DNA of 64,000 bases from Lewinella sp. IMCC34183. Its GTDB lineage: Bacteria > Bacteroidota > Bacteroidia > Chitinophagales > Saprospiraceae. How positions within the stretch are numbered: position 1 is the first letter of the stretch; each line of letters starts with the position of its first letter. The position numbers and the translations under genes are program-made. The stretch spans positions 434,001 to 498,000 of the forward strand of contig NZ_QMEM01000003.1 in NCBI RefSeq assembly GCF_003390915.1. Direction: 5' to 3'. Of this stretch, positions 7,062 through 16,617 are shown piece by piece. The notes below the pieces were generated by a model, which was not told the origin of the DNA, searched no databases, and saw only the letters and a program-made list of their open reading frames with translations.

Positions 7062-9713
7062 ATGCGTATACTATACCTGTATGTTCTGCTAGTTACCCTG
7101 CTGCCCAACCGGGCTATCAGTCAAATTGATGCCGAAGGTAGCGTCAGACTGAGCGGTACGGTCGTCGACGAAAGCTCCCAGATTCCCCTGGAATACGCCA
7201 TGGTGGTAGTGACTGATGTACGGAACCCCGCAAGCTTCGCACACGTGCAGACCGATACCCACGGGCGGTTTTCGCTGTCACTCGACCCCAAGCGAGACGT
7301 TCGCCTTGAAGTATTCTATCTTGGATACGCGGACTACGGCACCTCACTTCCCGGATTGACCGGCGATACGACCGTGACCGTGTCCTTAGTAGCGCTGGAT
7401 AACCAGCTCAGCGAAGTGGTCGTGCGGGACACTTTACCTCCGATTTCGTACCGCGAGGATACCGTCGTTTACAACGCCCGGGCCTTCTACACCGGCAGAG
7501 AGCGCAAACTCGGTGAGCTTATCGACCGGATGCCCGGGCTGGAGGTAAACGATGACAATTCCATCACGTACCGGGGCGAGCCCGTATCCACGTTGCTGGT
7601 AGAGGACAAGGCATTCTTCGGAGGAAATTCCAACCTGGCGTTGACCGGGCTGCCCGCTGACGCGGTCGGACGAATAGAAGTCCTGGAAGACTACCAACCC
7701 CTCGGATACAAACTGGACCCTAACGCAGAACGCAAGATCGCGTTGAATGTCCTGTTGCGGGAGGATAAGCGCAATGTGTACTTTGGTGAGGCCACCGGAG
7801 GAGCAGGGCCACCGGATTACTACAGCTTACGCCTGGATGCCTTTAACTACAACCGGGCGTACAACCTGTATGCGCTGGGCGGGGGGAATAACACCAATCA
7901 GGAGCTGCTGAGTTTCGCACAAACGGCTCAGCTACTGGGAGGCCCGCTGGGCATTACCGACGACGATCTTACTACCATCTTCGATTTAGCCCGGCAACTG
8001 GAACGCCCCCCGTATGTCCGGCAGAGCCGGGGAAGTTTTGCCGCCGTCGGAAGTGACTTCACGGTAGCCAAGCGATTGGACCTGCACCTTCACGGGATCG
8101 TTTCCGATCAAAAATATGCGACCCTTACGAATAACCTGAGCCGCTTCGAACCGACTCCGGACACACGAATCGTAGAGGAAGAACGGATCGACCGGGCGGT
8201 GAGCGCGACGGCCTACGCGCTCCAGGCCGATGCGAAGCTAAACCTGAAGGGGCAGCAAACCCTACTGGCCAGTGCACGCCTGCACGGCGTTTTTTCCCGG
8301 CAAGGCGCGCAGCAGATTTACCGGTCTAACTTTGGCGACCGGGATTCCCGGAGTGAAACGCATTACCAAGAGCAGGGATTCGAGTTCGCGGCGGAGTACG
8401 TGAAACGGAGTAGTGCTGGTCACGTGCACGTCATACGCGGCAGCGCCGAGCGCCGGATAACCAATGATTCCCTGAGCCTACTCAGCGATCGCCCCTTTCT
8501 CGAAAATTTGCTCGGTTGGCCCGGTGGGACCGATACTTTTTCACTGCAACAGGGCCTGCAAGACCGTAATTTCACGTGGCGCTTAAAGGACACGTATACC
8601 TACCGCTTCGGTCCGCGCCTGAACCTCAATAGCCAGATACGCATCGGAGGAAGTAACCACCTTTTCCATTTGCGGGGTGACGAAAGCGGGTCGGAGTTGC
8701 GAACCTTTCTTCGCGACGAACAGGCATTACGACTCACGCTTACCGCTACGCCAGGCCGGTGGAAGATAAACACCGGTGTCGCAATCGTACGAAACGGCTG
8801 GGGAGTACGGGATACCCAGCTTTACGCTAAGACGTTCCAATTGCTTCCCCAGGCCAGGGCTGAACGCACCTTTTCGGGCTTCGGGCGCATAAAATTCGAG
8901 TTCCAATCCTCCTTGAGGCCGTTGCCGATACAAGCTTTCTACCCAGGCCGGCGAATTCTGAACTTCACTACGGTCCAAACGGCATCCCTCAGCCTGCGGC
9001 CCTACGCCGTGCATACCCTCTCACTGGGGTACGACCGTGACTATCCGCTCAAGGACTTTTACTGGGGGATCGACCTTAATAGATCCCGAACGGCTGCGTC
9101 CCCGATAAACAGTATTCTACGCGTCACGGGCAACAATCGCGAAGTCAGCTACACGCAACGCCGTAGTTCGGTACGCAATACGCAGGTTCACCTCTACTTC
9201 ACGCGGGGCTTCGCCACTACCACCTGGAAGCTCGATACCCGGTGGATTATTACGGATGACTACACCTTTCTGGTCGGTGGAGAACGAGCCCCTACTACCC
9301 GTAATATCTTGCTGGTCCGACCGGAGGTCAAAGTTCAAACTGGGAACACCGGTAGCGTAAAGTTAAGTAGCCAACTGACACGGCAACTCCTGCGGGGCGG
9401 TACCATTCGCAACGAGATATACACCCTAACCACAGAGGCGCAGTACACCGCTCGCTGGGGCAACTTTTCCCTGCGGCCCGCTGCGGAATTATCCCTTTTC
9501 GACTTTAGCGCTTCGCCAACGCGCTACGCCGCAGTCCGACTGACGGCCGACTACCAGTTTCCGAAGTCCCCGTGGAGGCTGGGGCTTACCGCTGCGGCAC
9601 CCCTCGGAGGCAGGCAGGTACGTTCGTTCGAGCAAACGGAACTTTTCTACCAGGAAAGCACCTTTATGGTTTTTCCAGCCTTTGTGGTCGGGACGGTGAA
9701 CTACGCATTCTGA
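7062..9713 (+). CDS. Outer-membrane beta-barrel protein with carboxypeptidase-like regulatory domain
   Basis: 883 residues from the ATG at 7062 (MRILYLYVLLVTLLPNRAIS, a signal peptide); the longer frame to 6999 overlaps the GLPGLI gene and is rejected. Residues 27-115 form a carboxypeptidase-like regulatory (beta-sandwich) domain, followed by a short plug-like part (PISYREDTVVYNARAF) and then many amphipathic strands ending in an aromatic residue (NYAF), typical of an outer-membrane barrel. It resembles TonB-dependent receptors but no clear TonB box was seen. It is co-oriented with the GLPGLI gene 10 bases upstream, so a shared operon is likely. Confidence 0.8.
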   Translation: MRILYLYVLLVTLLPNRAISQIDAEGSVRLSGTVVDESSQIPLEYAMVVVTDVRNPASFAHVQTDTHGRFSLSLDPKRDVRLEVFYLGYADYGTSLPGLTGDTTVTVSLVALDNQLSEVVVRDTLPPISYREDTVVYNARAFYTGRERKLGELIDRMPGLEVNDDNSITYRGEPVSTLLVEDKAFFGGNSNLALTGLPADAVGRIEVLEDYQPLGYKLDPNAERKIALNVLLREDKRNVYFGEATGGAGPPDYYSLRLDAFNYNRAYNLYALGGGNNTNQELLSFAQTAQLLGGPLGITDDDLTTIFDLARQLERPPYVRQSRGSFAAVGSDFTVAKRLDLHLHGIVSDQKYATLTNNLSRFEPTPDTRIVEEERIDRAVSATAYALQADAKLNLKGQQTLLASARLHGVFSRQGAQQIYRSNFGDRDSRSETHYQEQGFEFAAEYVKRSSAGHVHVIRGSAERRITNDSLSLLSDRPFLENLLGWPGGTDTFSLQQGLQDRNFTWRLKDTYTYRFGPRLNLNSQIRIGGSNHLFHLRGDESGSELRTFLRDEQALRLTLTATPGRWKINTGVAIVRNGWGVRDTQLYAKTFQLLPQARAERTFSGFGRIKFEFQSSLRPLPIQAFYPGRRILNFTTVQTASLSLRPYAVHTLSLGYDRDYPLKDFYWGIDLNRSRTAASPINSILRVTGNNREVSYTQRRSSVRNTQVHLYFTRGFATTTWKLDTRWIITDDYTFLVGGERAPTTRNILLVRPEVKVQTGNTGSVKLSSQLTRQLLRGGTIRNEIYTLTTEAQYTARWGNFSLRPAAELSLFDFSASPTRYAAVRLTADYQFPKSPWRLGLTAAAPLGGRQVRSFEQTELFYQESTFMVFPAFVVGTVNYAF

Positions 9714-9775
9714 GCAAATGGATGCCGATGGCGCGAGCGTCTACAGACAGATACGAAATAATCTCTGCCGAATTT

Positions 9776-9805
9776 TTTGCCTGCCTAACTTCCCCCTTAC
9801 CTTCG
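9776..9805 (+). promoter_or_regulatory. Putative promoter of tRNA-Ile2
   Basis: TTTG (9776-9779) and TACCTTCG (9798-9805, one mismatch to TAnnTTTG) are 18 bases apart and end 10 bases before the tRNA, the same geometry as at tRNA-Cys. Confidence 0.5.
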
Positions 9806-9815
9806 CGGCTGATCC

Positions 9816-9888
<73 letters not shown>

Positions 9889-9896
9889 CTTTTTTA

Positions 9897-9948
9897 GTAC
9901 GGTAGTTCTGTACTCGGGTAGTGCGCGCGCACTACCCGACTACCGTAC
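9897..9948. repeat. Nested inverted repeat after tRNA-Ile2
   Basis: Positions 9915-9938 are a perfect 24-base palindrome centred on GCGCGC. It is flanked by longer arms GTACGGTAG (9897-9905) and CTACCGTAC (9940-9948). The arms share the TAGTTCTGTA wording with the repeat cluster near 28.9 kb. It could form a cruciform or end tRNA transcription, but it lacks a T run at its 3' side. Confidence 0.7.
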
Positions 9949-10009
9949 GCACACCATCGAACACCGGCTTTCTGGGCAAGGTTAGACCAGGTAACCAAAC
10001 CCTACGACC

Positions 10010-10216
10010 ATGCGCTTCAACCAGCAGACCACACGGTACCGGATCTTCGACGCGAAGACCGAGCTTCCCGTGCCCGAAGACGACAAGAAAGACAAGAAAT
10101 CCCCGTCGGCCACGCCCAAGAAGGACGTTGCCGACCAAGACGATGACGACCTGAAGAACGTGGACAAGAGCAAGGGCGGCTACGGCCACGGCTCCGGATT
10201 CGACAAGGACAAGTAA
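10010..10216 (+). CDS. Small charged hypothetical protein
   Basis: 68 residues, very rich in Lys and Asp, with a Gly/His stretch GGYGHGSGF near the C-terminus. No domain or signal peptide. The frame has clear codon bias (GAC, AAG, GAC) like neighbouring genes and lies alone between the tRNA and a convergent exonuclease gene. Probably a soluble, disordered protein of unknown role. Confidence 0.6.
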   Translation: MRFNQQTTRYRIFDAKTELPVPEDDKKDKKSPSATPKKDVADQDDDDLKNVDKSKGGYGHGSGFDKDK

Positions 10217-10264
10217 CTATCCCCTACTTCCCCCAGCGGGAATCGAGGAACGGCGCACGGTACA

Positions 10265-11065
10265 TTACCGCTTGCGCCGTTCTTCGTCTATGGCCTGCAC
10301 CAGAGCCTTGACTTCGGTGGTAAAGTCCTTGTCGAGGATCCACTTCAGGTAGCTGGGTTCGCGGGCGAACACGTCGGCCACGGCCTTGCCGGCGTGCTTA
10401 CCGAAATTGAAGACGGGTACGCCATCCGGGCCCCGCTTGATGCGGCGGGTGGCATCTAGGTAGCGGTCGTCGCGGCAAAATTCGGCGATGGAGTCGATGT
10501 CGGCGAAGGGCTCGATGACCGTCCCGTCCTCCTTGGTGAAGGTGGCGCCGGCGTAGTGCTTCAGCTGGCCCTGGAACACGTCGACCGTAGCGCGGACGTC
10601 GGCGAGGGCATCGTGGGCGTCCACCATTTCCTTACCGGCGTAAAACTTGAGGGCCGCGGCGAGGGTACGGGGCTCCATCTGGTAAAAGATGTGCTGGGCG
10701 TCGATGAGGCGGCGGGAGGCGGTATCGAGGTACAGGCCGGCGCGGTAAAACTCTTCCTGGAGCAGCGGCACGTCGTAGCGGTTGCTGTTGTAGCCGCCCA
10801 GGTCGGCGTCGCCGATGAAGTCGTAGAGTCGCTGGGCGACATCTGCGAAAACGGGGGCATCCTGCAGGTCGGCGTTGGTCAGCCCGTGAATGGCCGCCGC
10901 CTCCGCGCTGACGGGAACGGTGGGATTGATCTTCAGCTCGAGCTCCTCGGAGGGGCGACCGTCGGCGAACAGCTTGATCATTGCGATCTGTACGATGCGA
11001 TCGCGGGTAAGGTTAAGGCCGGTGGCCTCCAGGTCGAAGAAGATCAAGTCGTTGGGCAGGGTCAT
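10265..11065 (-). CDS. DEDDh 3'-5' exonuclease, ExoX-like
   Basis: 266 residues from the ATG at 11065 (MTLPNDLIFFDLEATG); the frame extends 12 codons further but a -7-like box lies within that extension. The DnaQ-like fold shows ExoI DLEAT near residue 10, ExoII around GYNSNRYD and ExoIII HDALADV, giving the four metal-binding acidic residues and the general base. A C-terminal segment (FNFGKHAGKAVADVFAREP) matches the ExoX-like C-terminal domain. It likely trims single-stranded DNA in repair or proofreading. It stands alone. Confidence 0.85.
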   Translation of the reverse strand: MTLPNDLIFFDLEATGLNLTRDRIVQIAMIKLFADGRPSEELELKINPTVPVSAEAAAIHGLTNADLQDAPVFADVAQRLYDFIGDADLGGYNSNRYDVPLLQEEFYRAGLYLDTASRRLIDAQHIFYQMEPRTLAAALKFYAGKEMVDAHDALADVRATVDVFQGQLKHYAGATFTKEDGTVIEPFADIDSIAEFCRDDRYLDATRRIKRGPDGVPVFNFGKHAGKAVADVFAREPSYLKWILDKDFTTEVKALVQAIDEERRKR

Positions 11066-11097
11066 GAGTGGAGCGGTATTTGTCGCGGTAGGAAAGG

Positions 11098-11105
11098 CCA
11101 AGGTA
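11098..11105 (-). promoter_or_regulatory. -7-like box for the exonuclease gene
   Basis: On the minus strand this reads TACCTTGG, one mismatch from TAnnTTTG, 32 bases before the ATG at 11065. It supports the shorter start. Confidence 0.35.
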
Positions 11106-11144
11106 GGCAGCGTACGGGGATGATCAGCGGGGCATTCCCGAAGA

Positions 11145-13574
11145 TTACTGGAGGACGGGGGCCGTCTGCTCCGCGAATCCGAGCTGCAGCTCCAGCTGTC
11201 GGGCCAGCGAAAGGCCCGCGCGGAGTTGGGCGGGACTCAGGCCACTGGCGTACTCTTCCGACCAACCCTCCACGAAGGCGGTCTGTGCCCGATAGTAGTT
11301 CGGAGTCAGGTTAACGGTCTGCAGGGCCTGCACCAGGGATTCCGTCCAGGCCCAGAGCGTGGGCTGCCGGAAGGCCTGCTGCACGAGGTACAGTACGCGC
11401 TGCTCGGCCGCGTTCTCGAGTTTGGCGGTCGTCTTCCAGGTGTGGGCCCAGTGCAGGTGGTCGGTGACGATACGTTGCAGGCGGGCGGGGTCGGGACGGC
11501 TGTCGCCGGTCAGGAGTTCGAGGAGCCGCCGGTGCATGGTAAAGTTGACCGCCGCGACGTAGCTGTCGGGTAATGGCAGGTCGTTGGCGCGCATGGTGCT
11601 CATCAACTGGTAGTTGTCGTAGTACACGTCCGAGAAGCTGGAGGCCGCGACTTCCAGGGTCCGGTCGGTCATTTCGAGCAGGATCTTCCGCTTCTCGTCG
11701 CGGAAGAGGTGCCAGATAGAGAAGGTCTGCCCGCTGAAGTTGTCCTTCATCAGGTTGATGACCTCACTGACGTGGCCGATGCGGAAGTGTCGCTCGAGCT
11801 CGGGCAGCAGGGCCTCGAAGTCGCGCACGTCCATGTCCTGACTGATTTCCCCGATCATGGCCTGCTGCCCCAGGTAGAGCACGGCGAAGCTGAAGTCGGA
11901 GTGGCTGGAGGTGATGTTGGACAGGATGCTCATCCGGCCGATGGACAGGCGGAAGGTGCCCGCCCGCAGCTGCTTGAGGGTATGCAGCTGGCTGCGGTAG
12001 TTGAAGAGTTTGAGCTGGGCGAGTTCCTCCTCGAAGAGGCTGGCGGCCGCAAAGTGCATGCCCACCCGTAGCAGGCCGACCCGGGCGGGAACCACGGATT
12101 CCCGGTAGGCCACAGCGGCGTTGGGGAGCACGTTGCTCTCGATCGACTCGAGGCGGGCGATGAATTCGGGGTGGTAGTTTTTCCCCGTGAGCACCTCGCA
12201 CAGGTGCAGGGCCCGGTTGGCGTACTGGAGTACCTGCAGGGTTTCGATACCGGTCACCTCATTGAAGAACCAGGCGCAACTCGTGTACATAAGCATAGCG
12301 TGTCGCTGCATTTCCAGCAACCGCAGCATACGCACCCGCTGGCGGGGTTTCACTTCGCGCGCACGGGCCCAGTGGGCCAGAAACGCGTCCGCCGCCTGGG
12401 GGGACCGGTTGAGCACCAGTTCGATGTAGGCGTCACGGGCTTTCCAGCAGTCCGTGAAGAGCTGCCGCCCCTCCTTTTCGAAGACCTTAATCAATCGATC
12501 GCGTACCTCGTCGAGCGCGGCTCGCAGGGGTGCCCGCCAGCGCTGGTGCCAGCCCGGCCCGCCCCCGGTTTCGCAGCCGCAGTCGCTGCGCCAGCGCTCC
12601 ACGCCGTGTACGCACGACCAGGAGCTGTTCTCGTGAATCTGGGCCTCCCAGGTCGGGGGGTGAAGCTCGAGGAACTCGCCGTAGTTGGTGAGTTGGAAAT
12701 CCGGGTTTTTCTCGATCTCCTCCAGGCAGGCCGCCAGGGCCATCTCTCCCTTCGCGTGGTGGTGGCCGTAGCTCTCGCCGTCGGTGGCGATGTGGGCCAG
12801 CTGGACCTCCCCGTCGCCGTCGAGGCTATTCATGAGCTTATTGGCGAGGTAACGCCCGTCGTTGAGCAGGCCCTCGAAGGCTACGGCCTTAGCGACGTTT
12901 CCGTCGTAGAAAAACAGGACTATGCTCCGCCCGCTGGGCAGCACGCAGCGGTACGGGCGCCGGGGGTCCACCCCGCCGTTGACCTCGTGCCACTGTTCAT
13001 CGGCGCCCGCCCGCACCGCCCGGCACTGCCGTGGCGCGAGAATGGTGTATACGATACCGTTATCCACCAGGTCTTCGAGGCATTCGGTGCTGATAGCCGT
13101 TTCGGCCAGCCACATGCCTTCCGGCCGGCGGCCGAAGCGGTGCTCGAAATCGGCGATGCCCCACCGGATCTGCGTCTGCCGGTCACGGGCATTGGCCAGG
13201 GGCATGATGATGTGGTTATAGCTCTGCGCCACCGCGGAGCCGTGCCCGCTGAACATCCGGCGGCTCTCCACATCGGCCTCCTGGATTCGGCGGTAGGTAG
13301 CGGGGTCGTGGGCCTCCAGCCACGAAAGCAGCGTCGGTCCCATGTTCCAGCTAATGCGGGCGTAGTTGTTACGGATGGCCCGGATGTGCTGTACGTCGTT
13401 CAGGACGCGGGCGGTAGCGTTGGGGGCGTAACACTCCTCGTTGATGCGCTCGTTCCAGTCGTGGTAGGGGGCCGCACTGTCCTGGATTTCAATGGTTTCC
13501 AGCCAGGCATTCTCGCGCGGCGGCTGGTAGAAGTGGCCGTGGATGCAGATATACTTGTGGGGTCGCGAACTCAT
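11145..13574 (-). CDS. DUF3536 / glycoside hydrolase family 57 protein
   Basis: 809 residues from the ATG at 13574 (MSSRPHKYICIHGHFYQPPR). The N-terminal half is a GH57-type catalytic domain: HGHFYQPPREN is the usual first motif and MWLAETAI around residue 160 matches the motif with the catalytic glutamate. The rest is DUF3536. GH57 enzymes act on alpha-glucans such as glycogen; the exact activity here is unproven. The frame extends 41 codons further upstream, but a perfect -7 box (TACCTTTG at 13579-13586) lies 4 bases before the chosen ATG, implying a leaderless message. Confidence 0.85.
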   Translation of the reverse strand: MSSRPHKYICIHGHFYQPPRENAWLETIEIQDSAAPYHDWNERINEECYAPNATARVLNDVQHIRAIRNNYARISWNMGPTLLSWLEAHDPATYRRIQEADVESRRMFSGHGSAVAQSYNHIIMPLANARDRQTQIRWGIADFEHRFGRRPEGMWLAETAISTECLEDLVDNGIVYTILAPRQCRAVRAGADEQWHEVNGGVDPRRPYRCVLPSGRSIVLFFYDGNVAKAVAFEGLLNDGRYLANKLMNSLDGDGEVQLAHIATDGESYGHHHAKGEMALAACLEEIEKNPDFQLTNYGEFLELHPPTWEAQIHENSSWSCVHGVERWRSDCGCETGGGPGWHQRWRAPLRAALDEVRDRLIKVFEKEGRQLFTDCWKARDAYIELVLNRSPQAADAFLAHWARAREVKPRQRVRMLRLLEMQRHAMLMYTSCAWFFNEVTGIETLQVLQYANRALHLCEVLTGKNYHPEFIARLESIESNVLPNAAVAYRESVVPARVGLLRVGMHFAAASLFEEELAQLKLFNYRSQLHTLKQLRAGTFRLSIGRMSILSNITSSHSDFSFAVLYLGQQAMIGEISQDMDVRDFEALLPELERHFRIGHVSEVINLMKDNFSGQTFSIWHLFRDEKRKILLEMTDRTLEVAASSFSDVYYDNYQLMSTMRANDLPLPDSYVAAVNFTMHRRLLELLTGDSRPDPARLQRIVTDHLHWAHTWKTTAKLENAAEQRVLYLVQQAFRQPTLWAWTESLVQALQTVNLTPNYYRAQTAFVEGWSEEYASGLSPAQLRAGLSLARQLELQLGFAEQTAPVLQ

Positions 13575-13578
13575 ACCG

Positions 13579-13586
13579 CAAAGGTA
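13579..13586 (-). promoter_or_regulatory. Perfect -7 box abutting the DUF3536 start
   Basis: TACCTTTG on the minus strand ends only 4 bases before the ATG, so transcription would begin at or next to the start codon. Confidence 0.55.
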
Positions 13587-13727
13587 CCGCGGAATACGCC
13601 GGCTGCGGCATACGGAAATGCCCGAAAAGCCGATCCGTAGCGCCCATAAACGCCGAACCTGAGCGCCGGGGCTTCGGTTAAAAAGGTGTAGCAACACTGC
13701 TATGCTGCAAGGAAAACCTGCTAACTA

Positions 13728-13805
13728 ATGAAACGCGATTACGTACGGATGGGATTTTGGCTTACGCTGACGTACCTCCTCCTGTACTTCATTTTCACGA
13801 TCTAA
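13728..13805 (+). CDS. 25-residue membrane peptide
   Basis: ATG at 13728 to TAA at 13803-13805 encodes 25 residues: a charged N-terminus (MKRDYVRMG) and a single hydrophobic helix (FWLTLTYLLLYFIFTI). It fits a one-span inner-membrane microprotein with its N-terminus in the cytoplasm. A hairpin and then a terminator follow within 100 bases, before the superoxide dismutase gene. No homologue recognised. It could be chance, but the hydrophobic pattern and the isolated terminator favour a real gene. Confidence 0.45.
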   Translation: MKRDYVRMGFWLTLTYLLLYFIFTI

Positions 13806-13883
13806 TACCTTTTCCGGCGGTTGAACAGTCAACCCCGGATGCCACGCCACGTTCTCACGGGACGTCGCCGCCTGCGGTGACCT

Positions 13884-13904
13884 CCCCGGAAACGGGGCTT
13901 TTTT
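13884..13904 (+). terminator. Terminator upstream of superoxide dismutase
   Basis: CCCCG-GAAA-CGGGG followed by CTTTTTT. It closes a transcript from the 13.7-13.8 kb stretch, consistent with the small ORF there being expressed. Confidence 0.7.
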
Positions 13905-13928
13905 ATTTACTTCAAAACCACAATTACT

Positions 13929-14534
<606 letters not shown>

Positions 14535-14558
14535 TCGATACTACTTCCCCAAAGATGA

Positions 14559-14593
14559 AAACCGCCGTCCGATTGCTCGGGCGGCGGTTTTTT
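14559..14593. terminator. Shared terminator between convergent genes
   Basis: A 14-base stem, AAACCGCCGTCCGA (14559-14572) with its near-complement 14577-14590, has a TTGC loop and a T run on the plus side and an A run before it, so it can end transcription from both sides. Confidence 0.8.
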
Positions 14594-14613
14594 ATTGGTA
14601 GTAGCGGGGGGAG

Positions 14614-15387
14614 TTAAGCCATCGCGGTGCGGGCGGCATCGCGGTACCCTTCCATCTTCTCGCTGTCGGCGTTGCGGTAGCGGGGACCGCACTGCTGCAG
14701 TACGGCGCTCATTTCGTCGTCGGACAAGTTGGCGAACTGCTCGACCGAATTGACGCCGGCTTCCTCGAATCGCTTGGCCATGGTGGCGCCCACGCCGTGG
14801 ATCTTGGTCAGTTCGCTTTCCGGGCCCTTGGTGGAGGGGCGGCCACGACGCGCAGTGGTCTTGCCCTTGCTGGCGGTGCCGGTCTTGGTAGCGGACTTGG
14901 TTTTGGTGGCCGACTTGCTGCTGCGGGTGCCGGACTTGCGGGCCGACTTCGCGGCACCGGTGGTCTTGCGCGGGCGACCGCGGCGGGGCTTGGGGGCGGG
15001 GGTTTCGGCGGCCGCCTCACTGACGGATTCCGGAGCTTCGCTGACGGCCTCGGCCATTTCACTGGCGCTTGCCTCGGTGGTGGCGTCTTCCTGGGTTGCT
15101 TTACGGCGCGTACGCTTGGGCGACGTCTTCTTGGAGGAAGTCTTCTTGGGGGTCGTCGCGGTAGAGGCGGTCGAGTTTATTTCCGCAAGAGCAGCCTGAT
15201 CGTCCTTTACTACATCCAGTTGCTGCTCCAGGCTGGCGACTTTCTGTTCTAGGCTCTTGATCTTGGCCTTGGCGGCCTTCAGCTTTTTCTTGTTCTTCTT
15301 CTGTCGCGTAGCGCCTTCGGTGAAGACTTCCTGCGCGGCGTCAAAGCGGGAGATTACCGCCTTTAATTCTTTCTTTAAACTGGCCAT
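14614..15387 (-). CDS. AT-hook / helix-hairpin-helix DNA-binding protein
   Basis: 257 residues from the ATG at 15387 (MASLKKELKAVISRF). Three parts are visible: a coiled coil at about 1-75; a long basic, Ala/Lys/Ser/Thr-rich segment at about 85-190 holding two RGRP cores (PRRGRPRK, ARRGRPST) typical of AT-hooks and like histone H1 tails; and a C-terminal helix-hairpin-helix (LTKIHGVGATMAKRFEEAGV) as in RuvA-type or DUF4332-like proteins. It probably binds DNA as a nucleoid-associated protein. A -7 box about 270 bases upstream suggests a long leader. Confidence 0.7.
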   Translation of the reverse strand: MASLKKELKAVISRFDAAQEVFTEGATRQKKNKKKLKAAKAKIKSLEQKVASLEQQLDVVKDDQAALAEINSTASTATTPKKTSSKKTSPKRTRRKATQEDATTEASASEMAEAVSEAPESVSEAAAETPAPKPRRGRPRKTTGAAKSARKSGTRSSKSATKTKSATKTGTASKGKTTARRGRPSTKGPESELTKIHGVGATMAKRFEEAGVNSVEQFANLSDDEMSAVLQQCGPRYRNADSEKMEGYRDAARTAMA

Positions 15388-15648
15388 TTGAAACGTTTGA
15401 GTGAATAATATCGATTTATAGTTCACCGGGCAATACCCGGATAGTTGGTTTGCATGTACTAAGGAGCAATACGGGGTACACATTCTTGACCCGGGGGAAT
15501 ACCCACCGGTAATTGAGAAACGTGCTGGGGTTATTACCCCCGTACCAGAGCATAGAATAGTAGTAGATCAGCATTTGCCCGCGTCACCATTTTGATTTAG
15601 CAGACGATCAATACATACAATACCTAACTCTAGTTATTGTTCTTTCGT
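15388..15648 (-). promoter_or_regulatory. Long leader with several GGG/CCC hairpins
   Basis: About 260 bases between a -7 box and the DNA-binding protein gene. They contain several small hairpins built on GGG...AATA/TTAT...CCC, for example CCGGG-CAATA-CCCGG at 15427-15441 and GGGGT-TATT-ACCCC near 15531-15544, plus an 18-codon ORF on the minus strand. A structured, regulatory 5' leader is possible; no known riboswitch was recognised. Confidence 0.3.
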
Positions 15649-15654
15649 TGATCA

Positions 15655-15662
15655 CAAAGGTA
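15655..15662 (-). promoter_or_regulatory. Perfect -7 box (TACCTTTG)
   Basis: On the minus strand this matches TAnnTTTG exactly and points towards the AT-hook protein gene. It lies only 25 bases downstream of the NAD kinase stop. Confidence 0.45.
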
Positions 15663-15686
15663 GGGTATTTACCAGTAATAGTGCGA

Positions 15687-16571
15687 TTAATGATTTCGCC
15701 GGTCCTCTCCCCAGTTTAATTTACCGCGCAGGGTATCCATAAAGGTTATATCCGGAAGCTTTACCAGATCAATACCAAAATCGTTTTTACGTACTGCCAG
15801 TTCGTGTACCGCGGTAACGGTTTCAAAACGACTGTCGAGTGTAGACAGGAAGTTATCGGCGCGTCCTTCAATCTGGAAGGATATTACCGCATCGTCGCTG
15901 ATCACGATCGGCCGCACGTTCAGATTATGGGGGGCCACGGGAGTTACGACGAAATTCCCGCTTCCCGGGAATATAATCGGCCCGCCGCAGCTGAGACTAT
16001 ATCCCGTGCTCCCGGTCGGAGTAGAAACGATGATGCCATCGGCCCAGTAACTGTTCAGGTATGCCCCGTTGATATAGGTATGGATGGTGATCATCGACGA
16101 CGTATCCCGTTTCAGCAGCGTAAAGTCGTTCAGCGCATACGGGCTCTCGCCAAATACGGGGAGGTTGCTTTCGAGGTATAGCATATCCCGGTGTTCGGTT
16201 TCGAAGCGGCCCCGGGCCAGCAGCCGCAGGGCATCGCGCATTTTGGTCTTTTCCACCCGCGCCAGAAATCCCAACCGCCCGAGATTGATTCCCAGCACGG
16301 GTATTTTATAATCCTTGATCATCAGGATCGCACTAAGAATGGTACCATCCCCCCCAAGGGTTATGACCATATCGAATTTCTTGATTCTGAAATCAAGGTG
16401 GCTCTCGAATATGCCTACGTCCCGGGAAAAATGAATGTGCGGCCGTATCTGTTCCAGATAGGGGCCGTATACGTACGTCGAGAAATTATCGGCCGCCAGC
16501 AGGTCGAATAGTTCCTGGACGTGCTCGCGGTCCGACTCCTTGTACACCTGGCTGTAGATTACTACCTGCAT
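15687..16571 (-). CDS. nadK: NAD kinase
   Basis: 294 residues. The GGDG nucleotide motif is in MVITLGGDGTIL near residue 75, followed by GINLGRLGFLA, ALNDFTLLKRD and the glycine-rich GSTGYSLSCGGPI. The enzyme phosphorylates NAD to NADP in the cytoplasm. Unusually for this window, a purine-rich AAGGAG lies a few bases before the ATG at 16571. The gene is probably on its own; the next gene upstream on the same strand ends 46 bases away. Confidence 0.95.
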   Translation of the reverse strand: MQVVIYSQVYKESDREHVQELFDLLAADNFSTYVYGPYLEQIRPHIHFSRDVGIFESHLDFRIKKFDMVITLGGDGTILSAILMIKDYKIPVLGINLGRLGFLARVEKTKMRDALRLLARGRFETEHRDMLYLESNLPVFGESPYALNDFTLLKRDTSSMITIHTYINGAYLNSYWADGIIVSTPTGSTGYSLSCGGPIIFPGSGNFVVTPVAPHNLNVRPIVISDDAVISFQIEGRADNFLSTLDSRFETVTAVHELAVRKNDFGIDLVKLPDITFMDTLRGKLNWGEDRRNH

Positions 16572-16617
16572 ATTCTCCTTCGCTTTAACGACCTCCGTGG
16601 TACAAGAGTACGAAATC

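Noticed and set aside
12171-13640. A 489-codon plus-strand frame through the DUF3536 gene
   Set aside because: Antisense shadow of a clear GH57/DUF3536 protein.
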